Source: Fidelibacterota bacterium (GTDB taxonomy: Bacteria; Fidelibacterota; UBA2242; JAFGTP01). From it: a DNA stretch of 64,000 nucleotides. Made by a program: the position numbers and the translations under genes. The stretch covers positions 62,001 through 126,000 of the forward strand of contig JAFGTP010000031.1 of the NCBI GenBank assembly GCA_016934035.1. The letters are read 5' to 3'. Under the pieces are notes generated by a model that was not told the DNA's origin, made no database searches, and saw nothing but the letters and a program-made list of their open reading frames with translations. Below, one piece after another: positions 51,880-61,459 of the stretch. Position 1 is the stretch's first letter. Every line of letters starts with the position of its first letter.

Positions 51880-51893
51880 TTGAATAATTATAC
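51880..51893 (+). promoter_or_regulatory. Candidate ARG box upstream of argR
   Basis: TTGAATAATTATAC matches the left half and centre of the ARG-box consensus (wnTnAATwwwwATTnAnw) but the right half is poor. It lies 10 bp before the argR ATG, and the position is consistent with autoregulation. Weak evidence. Confidence 0.3.
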
Positions 51894-51902
51894 GGGGTGT
51901 TG

Positions 51903-52373
51903 ATGAATAAGAAAAACAGACTTGAATTAATCAAAGAAATCATTCGAAACAACAAAATTGCCAGCCAGCATGAGTTGCAAAGTCAGCTGGAAAAAGAAAA
52001 TGTGGAAGTGACCCAGGCCACTCTTTCACGCGACCTGAATACACTGAAAGTTGTAAAAATTGTCGATGAAGAGGCCGGCCACATTTATGCATTGCCCGGA
52101 GTGATTGAAACCGAGGATGATCCCAAAGTAGATTATTTTCCAATAGAAAATTTCAAGTACATCAAGTTTTCTCAAAATCTAGCTGTTATTAAGAGCACAC
52201 CCTCTTTTGCTTCCAGTATGGCTCTTATCATTGATCAATTGGAATTGGACGAAATGATCGGTTCCATTGCAGGAGATGATACCGTGATGATCATCATGAG
52301 CGAGGGAACAACGCCTGATGATCTCACCAAAGCATTGAGGCGCAGAATTCCTGCCTTGAGTGAAAAACTCTAA
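51903..52373 (+). CDS. argR: Arginine repressor
   Basis: Protein of 156 aa. Start ATG at 51903 behind GGGGTG, though a GTG at 51897 is possible. The N-terminal winged helix is clear (LELIKEIIRNNKIASQHELQ, VTQATLSRDLNTLKVVKIVD), and the C-terminal arginine-binding hexamer domain shows LDEMIGSIAGDDTVMIIMSEG. It would bind ARG boxes when arginine is abundant. It leads the arginine gene group and begins 133 bp after the patatin-Omp85 gene, so it is likely transcribed from its own promoter and controls argG, argH, proB and proA downstream. Local palindrome-rich spacers fit this. Confidence 0.92.
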   Translation: MNKKNRLELIKEIIRNNKIASQHELQSQLEKENVEVTQATLSRDLNTLKVVKIVDEEAGHIYALPGVIETEDDPKVDYFPIENFKYIKFSQNLAVIKSTPSFASSMALIIDQLELDEMIGSIAGDDTVMIIMSEGTTPDDLTKALRRRIPALSEKL

Positions 52374-52402
52374 TATTTCAGCATAAAAGTGAATATTCCT
52401 TC

Positions 52403-52420
52403 TGCGAAGTATTCTTCGCA
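52403..52420 (+). promoter_or_regulatory. Hairpin / possible operator between argR and argG
   Basis: tgcgaag and cttcgca form a perfect 7-bp stem with a 4-nt loop; just upstream is the palindrome gaatattc (52391-52398), close to the core of an ARG box. Either an ArgR site or an mRNA leader structure in the 94-bp gap before argG. Confidence 0.4.
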
Positions 52421-52467
52421 AGGCGGATTGAAATTGTAAAAAAAAAATTAAATACAGGTGAATTAAG

Positions 52468-53733
52468 ATGAATCAAGAAAAAGTTGTTTTGGCCTACAGT
52501 GGCGGTTTAGATACTTCGGTTATTTTGAAATGGTTGCAGGAAAAAGGTTATGATGTTATTTGTTACGTAGCCGATGTGGGTCAGAAAGAGGATTTTGAAG
52601 CGGTCCGGGAAAAAGCCATGGCTACCGGCGCTTCCAAAGTATATATTGAAGACCTGAAAAAAGAATTTGTCACGGAATATATTTTTGCTGCCCTGAAGGG
52701 GAACGCCATTTATGAAGGTCGGTATCTGTTGGGTACTGCTCTGGCCCGGCCCCTCATTGCGAAAAGACACATTGAAATCGCCCATGAGGAAGGGGCTGGC
52801 TATGTGGCCCATGGCGCTACGGGAAAAGGGAATGATCAGGTGCGGTTTGAGTTTGGCTTTTATGCCCTTGATCCTTCGATAAAAGTCATTGCACCCTGGA
52901 AAAATCCGGAGTTTCTGGCCGAATTCAAAGGACGTACGGACTTGCTGAATTATGCCGAAAAACATGGTATTCCCTGCAAAGTCACCAAAGCAAAATCCTA
53001 TTCGGAAGATGAAAACCTGATGCATATCAGCCATGAGGCCGGCATATTGGAAGACCCGGCACAGCGATGCACTGAAGATATCTACTCCATGACCACATCG
53101 CCCAAAGAAGCCCCGGATATTGAAGATTGTATCGATATTGAATTCAAAGATGGGCTTCCGGTCCGTGTAAAAAATTTATATGACGGAACAGAATTCACAG
53201 ACCCTCTGGAATTGTTTGTATATCTGAATGAAATCGGGAAAAAACATGGTGTAGGCAGAATTGATATTGTGGAAAACCGTTATGTTGGCATCAAATCCAG
53301 GGGGGTTTATGAGACCCCCGGCGGTAAAATACTTTGGGACGCACATCGGGACCTGGAAGGTATTGCCATGGACAAAGAGGTCATGCATTTGAGGGATACG
53401 CTGATTCCGACTTTTTCCAAACTCATCTATAACGGGTATTGGTTTTCTCCGGAGATGGATTTTTTGATGGCTGCCTTCGAGCAAAGTCAGTTGAAGATTG
53501 ATGGTACAGTCAGTTTGGCAATCTACAAAGGAAATGTGACAATTATCGGACGGACTTCCCCGGTTTCACTATACAACAGCGATCTGGCCAGCATGGACAT
53601 GGAAGGCGGTTACAAACAGGAAGAAGCAGCCGGTTTCATCAATATCAATGCGATTCGTCTGAAAGCCCACAATATTCTGATGAAACAAAAAAATCCCTAT
53701 GACTGGCGTGACAGACTGGTTAGAAAAAAATAA
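52468..53733 (+). CDS. argG: Argininosuccinate synthase
   Basis: Protein of 421 aa. The ATP pyrophosphatase P-loop [11 protein letters not shown] at 8-18 and [16 protein letters not shown] for substrate binding are intact. [49 protein letters not shown] and the C-terminal YNSDLASMD are also typical. It condenses citrulline and aspartate with ATP to give argininosuccinate in the arginine pathway. It begins 94 bp after argR, with argH starting 18 bp after its stop codon, giving a tight operon. No deviation from the expected length. Confidence 0.97.
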   Translation: MNQEKVVLAYSGGLDTSVILKWLQEKGYDVICYVADVGQKEDFEAVREKAMATGASKVYIEDLKKEFVTEYIFAALKGNAIYEGRYLLGTALARPLIAKRHIEIAHEEGAGYVAHGATGKGNDQVRFEFGFYALDPSIKVIAPWKNPEFLAEFKGRTDLLNYAEKHGIPCKVTKAKSYSEDENLMHISHEAGILEDPAQRCTEDIYSMTTSPKEAPDIEDCIDIEFKDGLPVRVKNLYDGTEFTDPLELFVYLNEIGKKHGVGRIDIVENRYVGIKSRGVYETPGGKILWDAHRDLEGIAMDKEVMHLRDTLIPTFSKLIYNGYWFSPEMDFLMAAFEQSQLKIDGTVSLAIYKGNVTIIGRTSPVSLYNSDLASMDMEGGYKQEEAAGFININAIRLKAHNILMKQKNPYDWRDRLVRKK

Positions 53734-53751
53734 ATTCATGGAAAACTCTGA

Positions 53752-54939
53752 ATGAAACTCTGGAAAAAAAACATTCATCTGGATGAAAAAATCGAAAATT
53801 ATACAGTGGGTACAGACTATCTGCTGGATAATAAACTGCTAAAATATGATTGCCTGGCCTCAATCGCCCATGCGAAAATGCTCCATAAAATCAATATTTT
53901 GACCGAAGATGAAAAGAACTCCCTGATTGCCGAATTGGAAACCATTATCCGGCTGCATGAAAAAGGTGAATTCAACATTCAAAAGTCCGATGAAGATTGC
54001 CACACTGCTATCGAAAACCACCTGACGGAAAAACTGGGCGAGGCAGGCAAAAAAATTCATACGGCCCGTTCCCGAAACGATCAGGTCCTGACAGCCTTGC
54101 GACTATATTATCTGGATAATCTGGATAGGATTCAGAGTCAAATCCACCAATTTCAGAAAACATTAAAACAGAAAAGCCGGGTCTTTGACGGAATAAAAAT
54201 TCCCGGCTTCACCCATACACGAAAAGCAATGGTGACTTCTGTCGATGTCTGGGTCACAGCTTTTCGGGATGCCATGACAGACAATTTGAAATTTTTGAAA
54301 TATGTAAAAAAAATTGTTTCTCAGTCACCCCTGGGAACAGGCGCCGGGTATGGAATACCTCTGAAAACAGACAGGCAATTCACATCAGATTTGCTGGGCT
54401 TTCAAAAACCTCAAAAAAATCCCATTTATACTCAAAACTCCCGTGGCAAATTTGAAGCCTTGGTTTTGTCCCTCCTGAGTACTATCATGTTCGATCTGAA
54501 CAAAATGGCAAGTGACCTTATTTTATTTTCTATGCCCGGCCTTGATTTTTTTAAACTGCCCGATGAATTCACTACCGGCAGTTCAATTATGCCGCAGAAA
54601 AAAAATCCTGATGTGATGGAAATAATGCGTGGAAATTATCACAAAGTCCTTTCATTGGAGATGCGGGTCAAGTCTATGATGTCCAACCTGATCATGGGAT
54701 ACCATCGTGATTTCCAGTTGTTCAAGGAAGCCGTCATGGAAGCCTTTGACGTGACCTGTGACAGTCTGAATATTGCAGACCATGTCATGGGTAGTTTGTC
54801 TGTGAACCAGGATGTCTGTGAGCAGCATATAGATGATGAAGTCTGTGCAACAGAAAAAGTGTACCGGCTGGTTGAAAAAGGTATACCCTTCCGTGATGCC
54901 TACCGCACCATTGCTGAGGAATTTCACAGAGGCAAGTAA
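53752..54939 (+). CDS. argH: Argininosuccinate lyase, short form
   Basis: Protein of 395 aa, about 60 shorter than the E. coli enzyme (457). The fumarase/aspartase-superfamily features are all present: DYLLDNKLLKYDCLASIAHA, EDCHTAIENHLTEKLGEAGKKIHTARSRNDQV, GFTHTRKAMVTS with the catalytic His, and the GSSIMPQKKNPD signature loop with its Ser. The protein ends right after VEKGIPFRDAYRTIAEEF, so the usual C-terminal tail is absent; comparison with Bacteroidota shows such short forms are normal in part. It cleaves argininosuccinate into arginine and fumarate. Genes argG and argH are adjacent. Confidence 0.93.
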   Translation: MKLWKKNIHLDEKIENYTVGTDYLLDNKLLKYDCLASIAHAKMLHKINILTEDEKNSLIAELETIIRLHEKGEFNIQKSDEDCHTAIENHLTEKLGEAGKKIHTARSRNDQVLTALRLYYLDNLDRIQSQIHQFQKTLKQKSRVFDGIKIPGFTHTRKAMVTSVDVWVTAFRDAMTDNLKFLKYVKKIVSQSPLGTGAGYGIPLKTDRQFTSDLLGFQKPQKNPIYTQNSRGKFEALVLSLLSTIMFDLNKMASDLILFSMPGLDFFKLPDEFTTGSSIMPQKKNPDVMEIMRGNYHKVLSLEMRVKSMMSNLIMGYHRDFQLFKEAVMEAFDVTCDSLNIADHVMGSLSVNQDVCEQHIDDEVCATEKVYRLVEKGIPFRDAYRTIAEEFHRGK

Positions 54940-55021
54940 TGATTAAATTTACCCAAAATGTCAAATGTAATGAATATTATGAAGTCTAATGTTGAAAGTC
55001 ACGATTAAGAAAATTATTTAA

Positions 55022-56164
55022 ATGAAGAACCTGAAAATACCATATCAATTACCTGAATGGAAACGAGCTGTCATCAAGGTCGGCAGCGCCCTGATTGCAC
55101 CGGGTAATAATTTTTCCAGTATGAAATACATGCTGGCCATTGCCAATTTTGTCAATGAATGTCTCAAGCAGGAGAAGGAAATTGTCATTGTTTCATCGGG
55201 AGCCGCTGCTTCCGGTCGGGCTATGCAAAAAAATATTCCCAAGAATATTCCAGTCTCTATTCCCCGTAAGCAGGCTTTTGCCGCCCTGGGGCAAATTCAG
55301 ATGATGCAGAAATGGAGCGGGCTTTTTGATGTCCCCTGTGCCCAGATTCTCATAACTCATGATGATATAAACAACCGACGCCGCTATGTCAATGCGAAAA
55401 ATGCCATGAAGGAATTACTGAAGCTCAAGGCTTTGCCGATTGTCAATGAAAATGATACGGTAGTTGTCCAGGAGTTGAAAGTCGGTGATAATGACAATCT
55501 TGCCGCCCATGTGGCTGACATTGTGGAAGCTGACTTGTTGGTGCTGTGCAGTGATATCGATGGGCTTTATACAAAAAACCCAAAAATATATGCTGATGCT
55601 GAAAAAATTACAATTGTCGACCAGATTAATGATGAAATTCGTCTTATGGCCGGAATATCCGATAATCCTGTGGCCACCGGCGGTATGCGTACCAAAATCG
55701 AAGCTGCTGAAAAAGCTGTTTCCCGTGGAATTGATGTCATTATTGTCAACGGGACCAGGCAGGAAACATTTATTGAGTTATTACAAGGTAATCTGCCGGG
55801 CACGTTATTTAAAAAATACAGTAATCCCAAAGCAGCCAAAAAACACTGGATTGATCATGGCATCAAATGTGAGGGAACGCTCTTTGTGGATTCCGGGGCC
55901 AAAAATGCCATCATAAAAAAATCAGCTTCCCTACTGCCGTCTGGTATCAGGTCTCTGGAAGGCGTGTTTTCTCAGGGAGATGCAGTGAAAATCGTTTACA
56001 GAGAAGATGGGCAGGAACAGGAAATCGGTAAAGGAATTGTTCAGTATTCGTCCTTTGAGTTGGAAAAAATAAAGGGCAAACACAGTGACGAAATCGAACC
56101 CATTCTCGGATTTTTCAGTTGCAAATCGATCATCCACAGAGATGATATGGTGGTGAAAAAATGA
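55022..56164 (+). CDS. proB: Glutamate 5-kinase with C-terminal PUA domain
   Basis: Protein of 380 aa. Amino-acid kinase fold: VIKVGSALIAPG with the phosphate-binding Lys-Gly, IVSSGAAASGR, LPIVNENDTVVVQELKVGDNDNLAAHVA, SDIDGLYTKNP, GGMRTKIEAAEKAVSRG. From about residue 280 a PUA domain follows (GTLFVDSGAKNAIIKKSASLLPSGIRSLEGVFSQGDAVKIVY). It makes glutamyl 5-phosphate, the first step of proline biosynthesis, and is normally feedback-inhibited by proline. It sits 82 bp after argH, and is separated from proA by a MITE-like element of about 120 bp. Grouping with argG and argH reflects shared glutamate/ornithine metabolism. Confidence 0.95.
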   Translation: MKNLKIPYQLPEWKRAVIKVGSALIAPGNNFSSMKYMLAIANFVNECLKQEKEIVIVSSGAAASGRAMQKNIPKNIPVSIPRKQAFAALGQIQMMQKWSGLFDVPCAQILITHDDINNRRRYVNAKNAMKELLKLKALPIVNENDTVVVQELKVGDNDNLAAHVADIVEADLLVLCSDIDGLYTKNPKIYADAEKITIVDQINDEIRLMAGISDNPVATGGMRTKIEAAEKAVSRGIDVIIVNGTRQETFIELLQGNLPGTLFKKYSNPKAAKKHWIDHGIKCEGTLFVDSGAKNAIIKKSASLLPSGIRSLEGVFSQGDAVKIVYREDGQEQEIGKGIVQYSSFELEKIKGKHSDEIEPILGFFSCKSIIHRDDMVVKK

Positions 56165-56207
56165 TTTTAAAAAAGCCGCAGAGAAACAGTGAGCGTAGAG
56201 ATTTTAC

Positions 56208-56324
56208 TGTCATTGTGAGGAGGGTTGCCGGCAAAGAGTCTCAAATGTCAATGCAAAAACAATGGAGATTCTTCACTCTGTCAAAAGCCGGATGTTCCAT
56301 CATTTCATTTGTTCAGAATGATAG
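56208..56324 (+). repeat. MITE-like interspersed repeat between proB and proA
   Basis: A 117-bp element bounded by an imperfect inverted repeat: ctgtcattgtga at 56208-56219 and tcagaatgatag at 56313-56324 (complementary in 10 of 12 positions). The sequence tgtcattgtgaggag and ggagattcttcactc resemble the TGTCATTGCGAGG... / GGAGATTCTTCGC... family of short non-coding repeats seen dispersed in various bacteria. It has no coding capacity. Confidence 0.55.
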
Positions 56325-56350
56325 TGGAAAATGGTAAAGGAAATTAAAAA

Positions 56351-57610
56351 ATGAATAAAGAACAAATTATACAATTAGCCGAAAATTGTTGTCAGAGCAG
56401 CAAAGTCCTGGCAACACTTTCATCAGCAAAAAAAGACGAAGCACTGTTACAGATCGCAGAACAGCTGAGAACTGATCATATCTCAATCATGATCGAAAAT
56501 AAAAAGGACATGGACAATGCCCAGGAAAAAGGTATTTCCAAATCTATGCAGGATCGGCTGTTTCTGAATAAAGACAGAATTTTTGCCATGGCAAAGGCAG
56601 TGGAAGATATCGCCGGTCAGGAGGATCCCGTTGGCAAAATGAAGGACTTTATCACTCGTCCCAATGGAATAAAAGTGGGCAAAATGACTATTCCACTGGG
56701 TGTGATTCTGATGATTTACGAAGCCCGCCCCAATGTGACTTCCGATGCGGCGGCACTCTGCTTCAAGGCCGGGAATGGCATTATTCTCCGGGGTGGTTCA
56801 GAAGCATTTCACTCCAACAAATGCATCGCTGATATCATGCACAAAGCATTGGAAAAATGCAATATCCCAAAAGAAGTGATCACCTTTGTACCGGATACTG
56901 ACCGTGAAATCATGAACACATTATTAACTCTCGATGAAATTATCGATCTGGTGATTCCTCGCGGTGGGGAAGGGCTGATCAAATTTGTCGCAAAAACCAG
57001 TTCTATCCCGGTGTTGAAACATTACAAAGGTGTCTGTCACATGTATGTGGATGATTCTGCAGATTTGGAAATGGCGCGTAAAATCCTCATCGATGGTAAA
57101 ACTTCTCGCCCAAGTGTTTGTAATGCCCTGGAAACTTTGCTAGTCCATGAAAAAGTGGCGGAAGATTTCTACAAGATAATAGAAGCAGATGAAATCCTTC
57201 AAAAAGTGGAATTTGCTGGCTGTGAAAAAACACAGAAATTTTTATCAAAAGCAACTGCTGCAAAGAAAGAAGATTACGAAGCAGAATTCCTGACTCTGAA
57301 AATTGCCGCCAAAGTCGTGGCTGATATGGATGAAGCGATGGAGCATATTCAAAAATACACATCCGATCATACTGAAATTATCATCACGAACAACTATAAA
57401 AATTCACAGAAATTTATCAACACAATTAACTCTTCTGTGGTAATGGTGAATGCCTCTTCCAGGTTTTCCGATGGCGGAGAATTTGGGCTGGGTGCTGAAA
57501 TCGGAATCTCCACATCAAAATTGCATGCTTATGGGCCGATGGGTGTGGAATCTTTGACTACTGAAAAATTTGTGGTATTGGGTGATGGACAGGTGCGTCA
57601 TCCGCAGTAA
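56351..57610 (+). CDS. proA: Gamma-glutamyl phosphate reductase
   Basis: Protein of 419 aa, aldehyde-dehydrogenase superfamily. Matching motifs are GKMTIPLGVILMIYEARPNVTSDAAALCFKAGN, NAIILRGGSEAFHSN-like GIILRGGSEAFHSN, TSSIPVLKHYKGVCHMYVD, the active-site Cys in RPSVCNALETLLVH, and MVNASSRFSDGGEFGLGAEIGISTSKLHAYGPMG. It reduces glutamyl 5-phosphate to glutamate 5-semialdehyde with NADPH, the second step of proline synthesis. A terminator follows 78 bp after its stop. Together with proB it probably ends the arginine/proline transcription unit, although the repeat may separate them. Confidence 0.96.
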   Translation: MNKEQIIQLAENCCQSSKVLATLSSAKKDEALLQIAEQLRTDHISIMIENKKDMDNAQEKGISKSMQDRLFLNKDRIFAMAKAVEDIAGQEDPVGKMKDFITRPNGIKVGKMTIPLGVILMIYEARPNVTSDAAALCFKAGNGIILRGGSEAFHSNKCIADIMHKALEKCNIPKEVITFVPDTDREIMNTLLTLDEIIDLVIPRGGEGLIKFVAKTSSIPVLKHYKGVCHMYVDDSADLEMARKILIDGKTSRPSVCNALETLLVHEKVAEDFYKIIEADEILQKVEFAGCEKTQKFLSKATAAKKEDYEAEFLTLKIAAKVVADMDEAMEHIQKYTSDHTEIIITNNYKNSQKFINTINSSVVMVNASSRFSDGGEFGLGAEIGISTSKLHAYGPMGVESLTTEKFVVLGDGQVRHPQ

Positions 57611-57687
57611 TTTCAAATTGCAAATTTAAAATTTAAAATTTGAGATTTGAAATTTTAACTCGCTCTCTCTCCCTAGAATAAGATGAA

Positions 57688-57727
57688 AGGCTGTCGAAAC
57701 TCTCTCTCCGGCAGCCTTTTTGTTTTT
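57688..57727 (+). terminator. Intrinsic terminator after proA
   Basis: aggctg / cagcct with an extended tcg/cgg-rich stem and an 18-nt loop, followed by a T-run (ttttttgttttt region). Ends the arginine/proline cluster. Confidence 0.75.
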
Positions 57728-58006
57728 AGCTACCCAGTCAGTAGCCTGGTTATAGTGATTTTTAAAACTAATGTCTGATGCGAATTTGTAGAACGAACAT
57801 CCTTGTTCGTTTTTTATCTACAAGTGATGCTCTCATATGAATTTATAAGCGATCAAGATGATCGCTCTACAATGAGACATTTCTTTTGAAAAATGATATA
57901 ATAACAGATTAACGCTGATAAACACGGATTTTATAAAAGTCAAATCATGAGTGATGAATAATTTGCTAATCCCAGTCAATTAGTTTAACTAATTCAACCA
58001 ATTCAA
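57728..58006. repeat. Gene-free region with paired dispersed palindromes
   Basis: A 279-bp stretch with no gene. At 57787-57810 tgtagaacgaacatccttgt... forms a hairpin, and at 57848-57871 the same repeat occurs inverted (19 of 24 bases). At 57903-57930 a fragment, cagattaacgctgataaaca, resembles a sequence often found repeated between genes in other bacteria. The region probably serves as terminator and insertion zone before the surface-protein gene. Confidence 0.6.
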
Positions 58007-61000
58007 CTATTTCACCAACAAACACTTCTTCACATCAACAAAATCCGAAGTCACTAACTTGTAGAAATAAACACCAGATGGTAAACCTGATGCGTTCCAA
58101 TTTATTTGATGATATCCAACTTCTTTTTGTTCATTCACAATATTTTCGATGAGATTTCCATTGCTGTCATAAATAGACAAAAGTACATGTGAATCCTTTG
58201 CCAGTGAATACTTGATTGTTGTAGTTGGATTGAAAGGATTTGGGTAGGCTGGGGATAAGGTGAACTTATGTTGAATTTCAATGATATCTTCTATACTTAT
58301 ACAATATTGCTTTGTCTTAAAATAAAAACCTGTTTGATTGCCTGAATGATCACTAATAAAAATAGCAATATTTCGTATTCCTTGACCGATAGGATCGGCG
58401 CCTCCAATGACAGCACCATTTGAATTTAATGTTGCATCGAGTAATTCATAATCTCTATAAAATTCAAAGGATTTAATATCAAGTCCAGATGTAGCTGTCC
58501 ATATTTCATTTTCATCGAAATAATTGATACTTATTTCCGGATCATGATATAATATTTGTAGAAAAAAACCATAGCTAATATCCATACTATAATCTTCATT
58601 ATAGTATAGATAATCCACCGGATCTTCATCAACAAACTCAGGTTCAAGCATTGCTTCCTTGTGACCAATCGAGTCTAGGACTTGTCCATTAAAATCATAA
58701 ACATACTCGTACCACTCATTAAAATAATAATCCCGTCTGCCATTGCAATTAACATCATCCCAGTCGCCATCATTGTTGATGCCGTCAATTGGATCTTCAT
58801 TGACTTTTCCGTCATTATCATTGTCAAATTCTATAGAATCCTGGGTGATTTGGTTCCAGATTTCATCATCAGCGAGGCGGATTTCCGGAGGTACAAAATC
58901 AAATGAAAATTCATAAGATACTGTTGTTTCCATTCCCACATTGTTCGTTATTGTAGTTGAAAGTGTTAGATCATTGGCGAATGTACCATTGCTGATCATC
59001 TCCCAAAAATCAGTGAACTTTACGACATATTTTAACTTGTAGCCCTTAGCAGATTTTTCAATTTGTTCAAAAGATTCACCATTATAAAAAAACTCGTCAT
59101 CACTTTCTTTATCTTTTATACTATATTGACACTTTCCTAAACTGATGTTTGTTTCTTTATCTTCAATGTCAAAGTAAAAATAGGCATCATCGGTGTTTTT
59201 CCAGTCTGGTCCAAGAATAAAATCTTCATCTTCGTCCTGAATTGTAACAAATGGCGGTGTTGCATCAATCCCGAATTCAATTACTTCTGAAGTGACTTCC
59301 AGTCCAGCATTTTCATCATAAACAACCACATAGATTTCATTAACTTCATCAGTTTTTAAGAATCGATTGACAGAACCATCTGTTTCATTAAGAATTTGGA
59401 ATATCGCTGATCCATCTGAAAAACCATTCCAGTTAAAACCGTCTTGAGGGACACTTTGGAAAAGTACATGATGTCCATTTAAATAGACATGGGCTTTGAG
59501 TGCTGCTTCATTTTCTTCCGGATAACCAACTTCTATTTCAATTTCCGGAGTTGAACTGGTATAGGTTTTTCCTTCGTGGTTTGTGTAGAATTGTGCTATT
59601 TCCACAGATTCAAGATAGAGGTCAACAGGTTCAATAATAATGATTTTGGAGTATGAGTCTTGACCACCGCCTTTTGTATCAGTAATTGTCAAAGTCACTG
59701 TGTAGGTATCCGGTTCCGTGTAAGTAAATGACGGTGATCCATTGGTTCCGGTAATGAGTCCCGAATATGAATCCTCCCAATTCACATTTTCAGCTGTGTC
59801 ATAAGCTGAATATTCAAACCAATGAATGCCATCAAAATCCCAGCGAATTGTACATTCACCGGATCCTCGGCCATGGGCTGGAACAGATGTGTTACGGAAT
59901 TGGACTGTATGGGGCATGAATCCGATCGAATCTTTGGGATTGACCAGTTCAAAATTTGCAATTGGTTCATGGTAAAGAACATCTTCATCGAATACTCTTA
60001 CAAAATAAATCAGATCATTCCTAAACTCTGCAACAAAAGACACTGTAGAATCTGTAAAATCAATTAACGTTATGGTATCATTTGGATTGTCAGAATTAAA
60101 TAAAAAACCATTGTTGTTCTGAAGATCTCTGATATAAAATTCAATTACAGGATTTGTGATTACAGCCATATTCTGTCCATGCTTCATTGTAAATTCAACC
60201 ATGGCTTTTTCTCCTGAATAATTTGTATGAATATGAAATCCATCCATTTCAGGCTTACAATCGTAAAATGCAACAAAGTCTGGTTCAAAATAAACCAATG
60301 CATCCTCCGAAACCTGTCCGGAATCAACTTTTACAGTCATCATGCTGTCATAACTGGAAACAACGGTATTTTGGTCTTTGTATATTTTGTCAATATTCAG
60401 TACCGAAGCATTGAGGTCGAATTCATATCCAGGTTGATTAATATTCATTGAACAAAAAGTCCAAAAGGTCATTGTACCGGATTCTTCACCTAAAATACCA
60501 CAAGGATCAGTTGGTAAAGTACCTCTATATAATCCATTGATTTTTTCAGTGGAGATGATATCAAACTGCTTGACTGTATCACTTTTTGTCATGGTCAGAA
60601 CAACATTGTATGGACTGCTGACTTGATTGTTAGATTTAATTTCTATTATTCCATCAGACATTGGTTTGATGTTGTTTTCCAGGATTTGTTTGGGGATGAT
60701 GGAGGGACCTGCAATTTTTAAAGTATCACTATTGTAATAAGTAAGCATGAAACAAGCTCTTACCTCCTTATCAAAAAATTTTAATTCCTCGTCAAAATTA
60801 AACTTAAAAGGCCAAAGTGTAAAATTATTTTCTGCTTCCTGTACACATTCTTCAGAATAAACGCAATCAATTTCGACCCAATCTTCACCATTATTATATT
60901 CATATTTTACATAACCTGGCCAATATCGAAATCCTGATGGATGAAGCAGATTTGAAAATGCAAACATGGTTATCTGGATTTCACCACTTCCCAAAATATT

Positions 61001-61459
61001 TTCATCAATGGCTGCAATAATTGGAACTGATGGACTTCCACCTTCGACGATTGTAAATCGAAAATTTTTATCAGAATTTATATTTCCGGATGTATCGGAA
61101 ACCTCTACAACAATATTGTATGTATTCGGTATAATGTAAAATAAATCAATAGTGTCAATAGATATTAAATTCCTAAAACCATTTAAATTAGTATAATTAC
61201 AAATTAAGGAGTCTTTTTTTGAAAAATTTCCATCTTCATCAAAATCAATAAATGAACGAACAGATTCAAGTCCTGATCCGGAATCACTAATTGATATTTC
61301 AAATTCAGCTAATACACTTGGAGCAACTTCAGGTATTCCACTGAAAAATGACTTCCCATTCACCTCAAACTCCACCACAATCGGCGGAATAGTATCGATC
61401 ACATCACTGAAGAGCTGACTGAATAAACAAATTGTGAGAACAAATAAAATCCTTTTCAT
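58007..61459 (-). CDS. Giant secreted surface protein with PKD domain and T9SS-type C-terminus
   Basis: Protein of 1150 aa. A signal peptide (MKRILFVLTICLFSQLFS) precedes several beta-sandwich repeats. A PKD domain lies near residues 520-620 (FELVNPKDSIGFMPHTVQF, CTIRWDFDGIHWFEYS, FTYTEPDTYTVTLTITDTKGG). An Asp-rich segment near residue 890 (DNDNDGKVNEDPIDG, DGDWDDVNCNGR) looks like thrombospondin-type calcium-binding repeats. The C-terminus is a Por sorting domain (LSPAYPNPFNPTTTIKYSL ... LPSGVYFYKLVTSD). It is a surface or released adhesin-like protein rather than an enzyme. It has its own long upstream region, shared with the divergent helicase. Confidence 0.85.
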   Translation of the reverse strand: MKRILFVLTICLFSQLFSDVIDTIPPIVVEFEVNGKSFFSGIPEVAPSVLAEFEISISDSGSGLESVRSFIDFDEDGNFSKKDSLICNYTNLNGFRNLISIDTIDLFYIIPNTYNIVVEVSDTSGNINSDKNFRFTIVEGGSPSVPIIAAIDENILGSGEIQITMFAFSNLLHPSGFRYWPGYVKYEYNNGEDWVEIDCVYSEECVQEAENNFTLWPFKFNFDEELKFFDKEVRACFMLTYYNSDTLKIAGPSIIPKQILENNIKPMSDGIIEIKSNNQVSSPYNVVLTMTKSDTVKQFDIISTEKINGLYRGTLPTDPCGILGEESGTMTFWTFCSMNINQPGYEFDLNASVLNIDKIYKDQNTVVSSYDSMMTVKVDSGQVSEDALVYFEPDFVAFYDCKPEMDGFHIHTNYSGEKAMVEFTMKHGQNMAVITNPVIEFYIRDLQNNNGFLFNSDNPNDTITLIDFTDSTVSFVAEFRNDLIYFVRVFDEDVLYHEPIANFELVNPKDSIGFMPHTVQFRNTSVPAHGRGSGECTIRWDFDGIHWFEYSAYDTAENVNWEDSYSGLITGTNGSPSFTYTEPDTYTVTLTITDTKGGGQDSYSKIIIIEPVDLYLESVEIAQFYTNHEGKTYTSSTPEIEIEVGYPEENEAALKAHVYLNGHHVLFQSVPQDGFNWNGFSDGSAIFQILNETDGSVNRFLKTDEVNEIYVVVYDENAGLEVTSEVIEFGIDATPPFVTIQDEDEDFILGPDWKNTDDAYFYFDIEDKETNISLGKCQYSIKDKESDDEFFYNGESFEQIEKSAKGYKLKYVVKFTDFWEMISNGTFANDLTLSTTITNNVGMETTVSYEFSFDFVPPEIRLADDEIWNQITQDSIEFDNDNDGKVNEDPIDGINNDGDWDDVNCNGRRDYYFNEWYEYVYDFNGQVLDSIGHKEAMLEPEFVDEDPVDYLYYNEDYSMDISYGFFLQILYHDPEISINYFDENEIWTATSGLDIKSFEFYRDYELLDATLNSNGAVIGGADPIGQGIRNIAIFISDHSGNQTGFYFKTKQYCISIEDIIEIQHKFTLSPAYPNPFNPTTTIKYSLAKDSHVLLSIYDSNGNLIENIVNEQKEVGYHQINWNASGLPSGVYFYKLVTSDFVDVKKCLLVK

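Noticed and set aside
57611..57660. AT-rich alternating sequence after proA as an origin or operator
   Set aside because: It is simple low-complexity aaattt repeats without clear symmetry or DnaA boxes.
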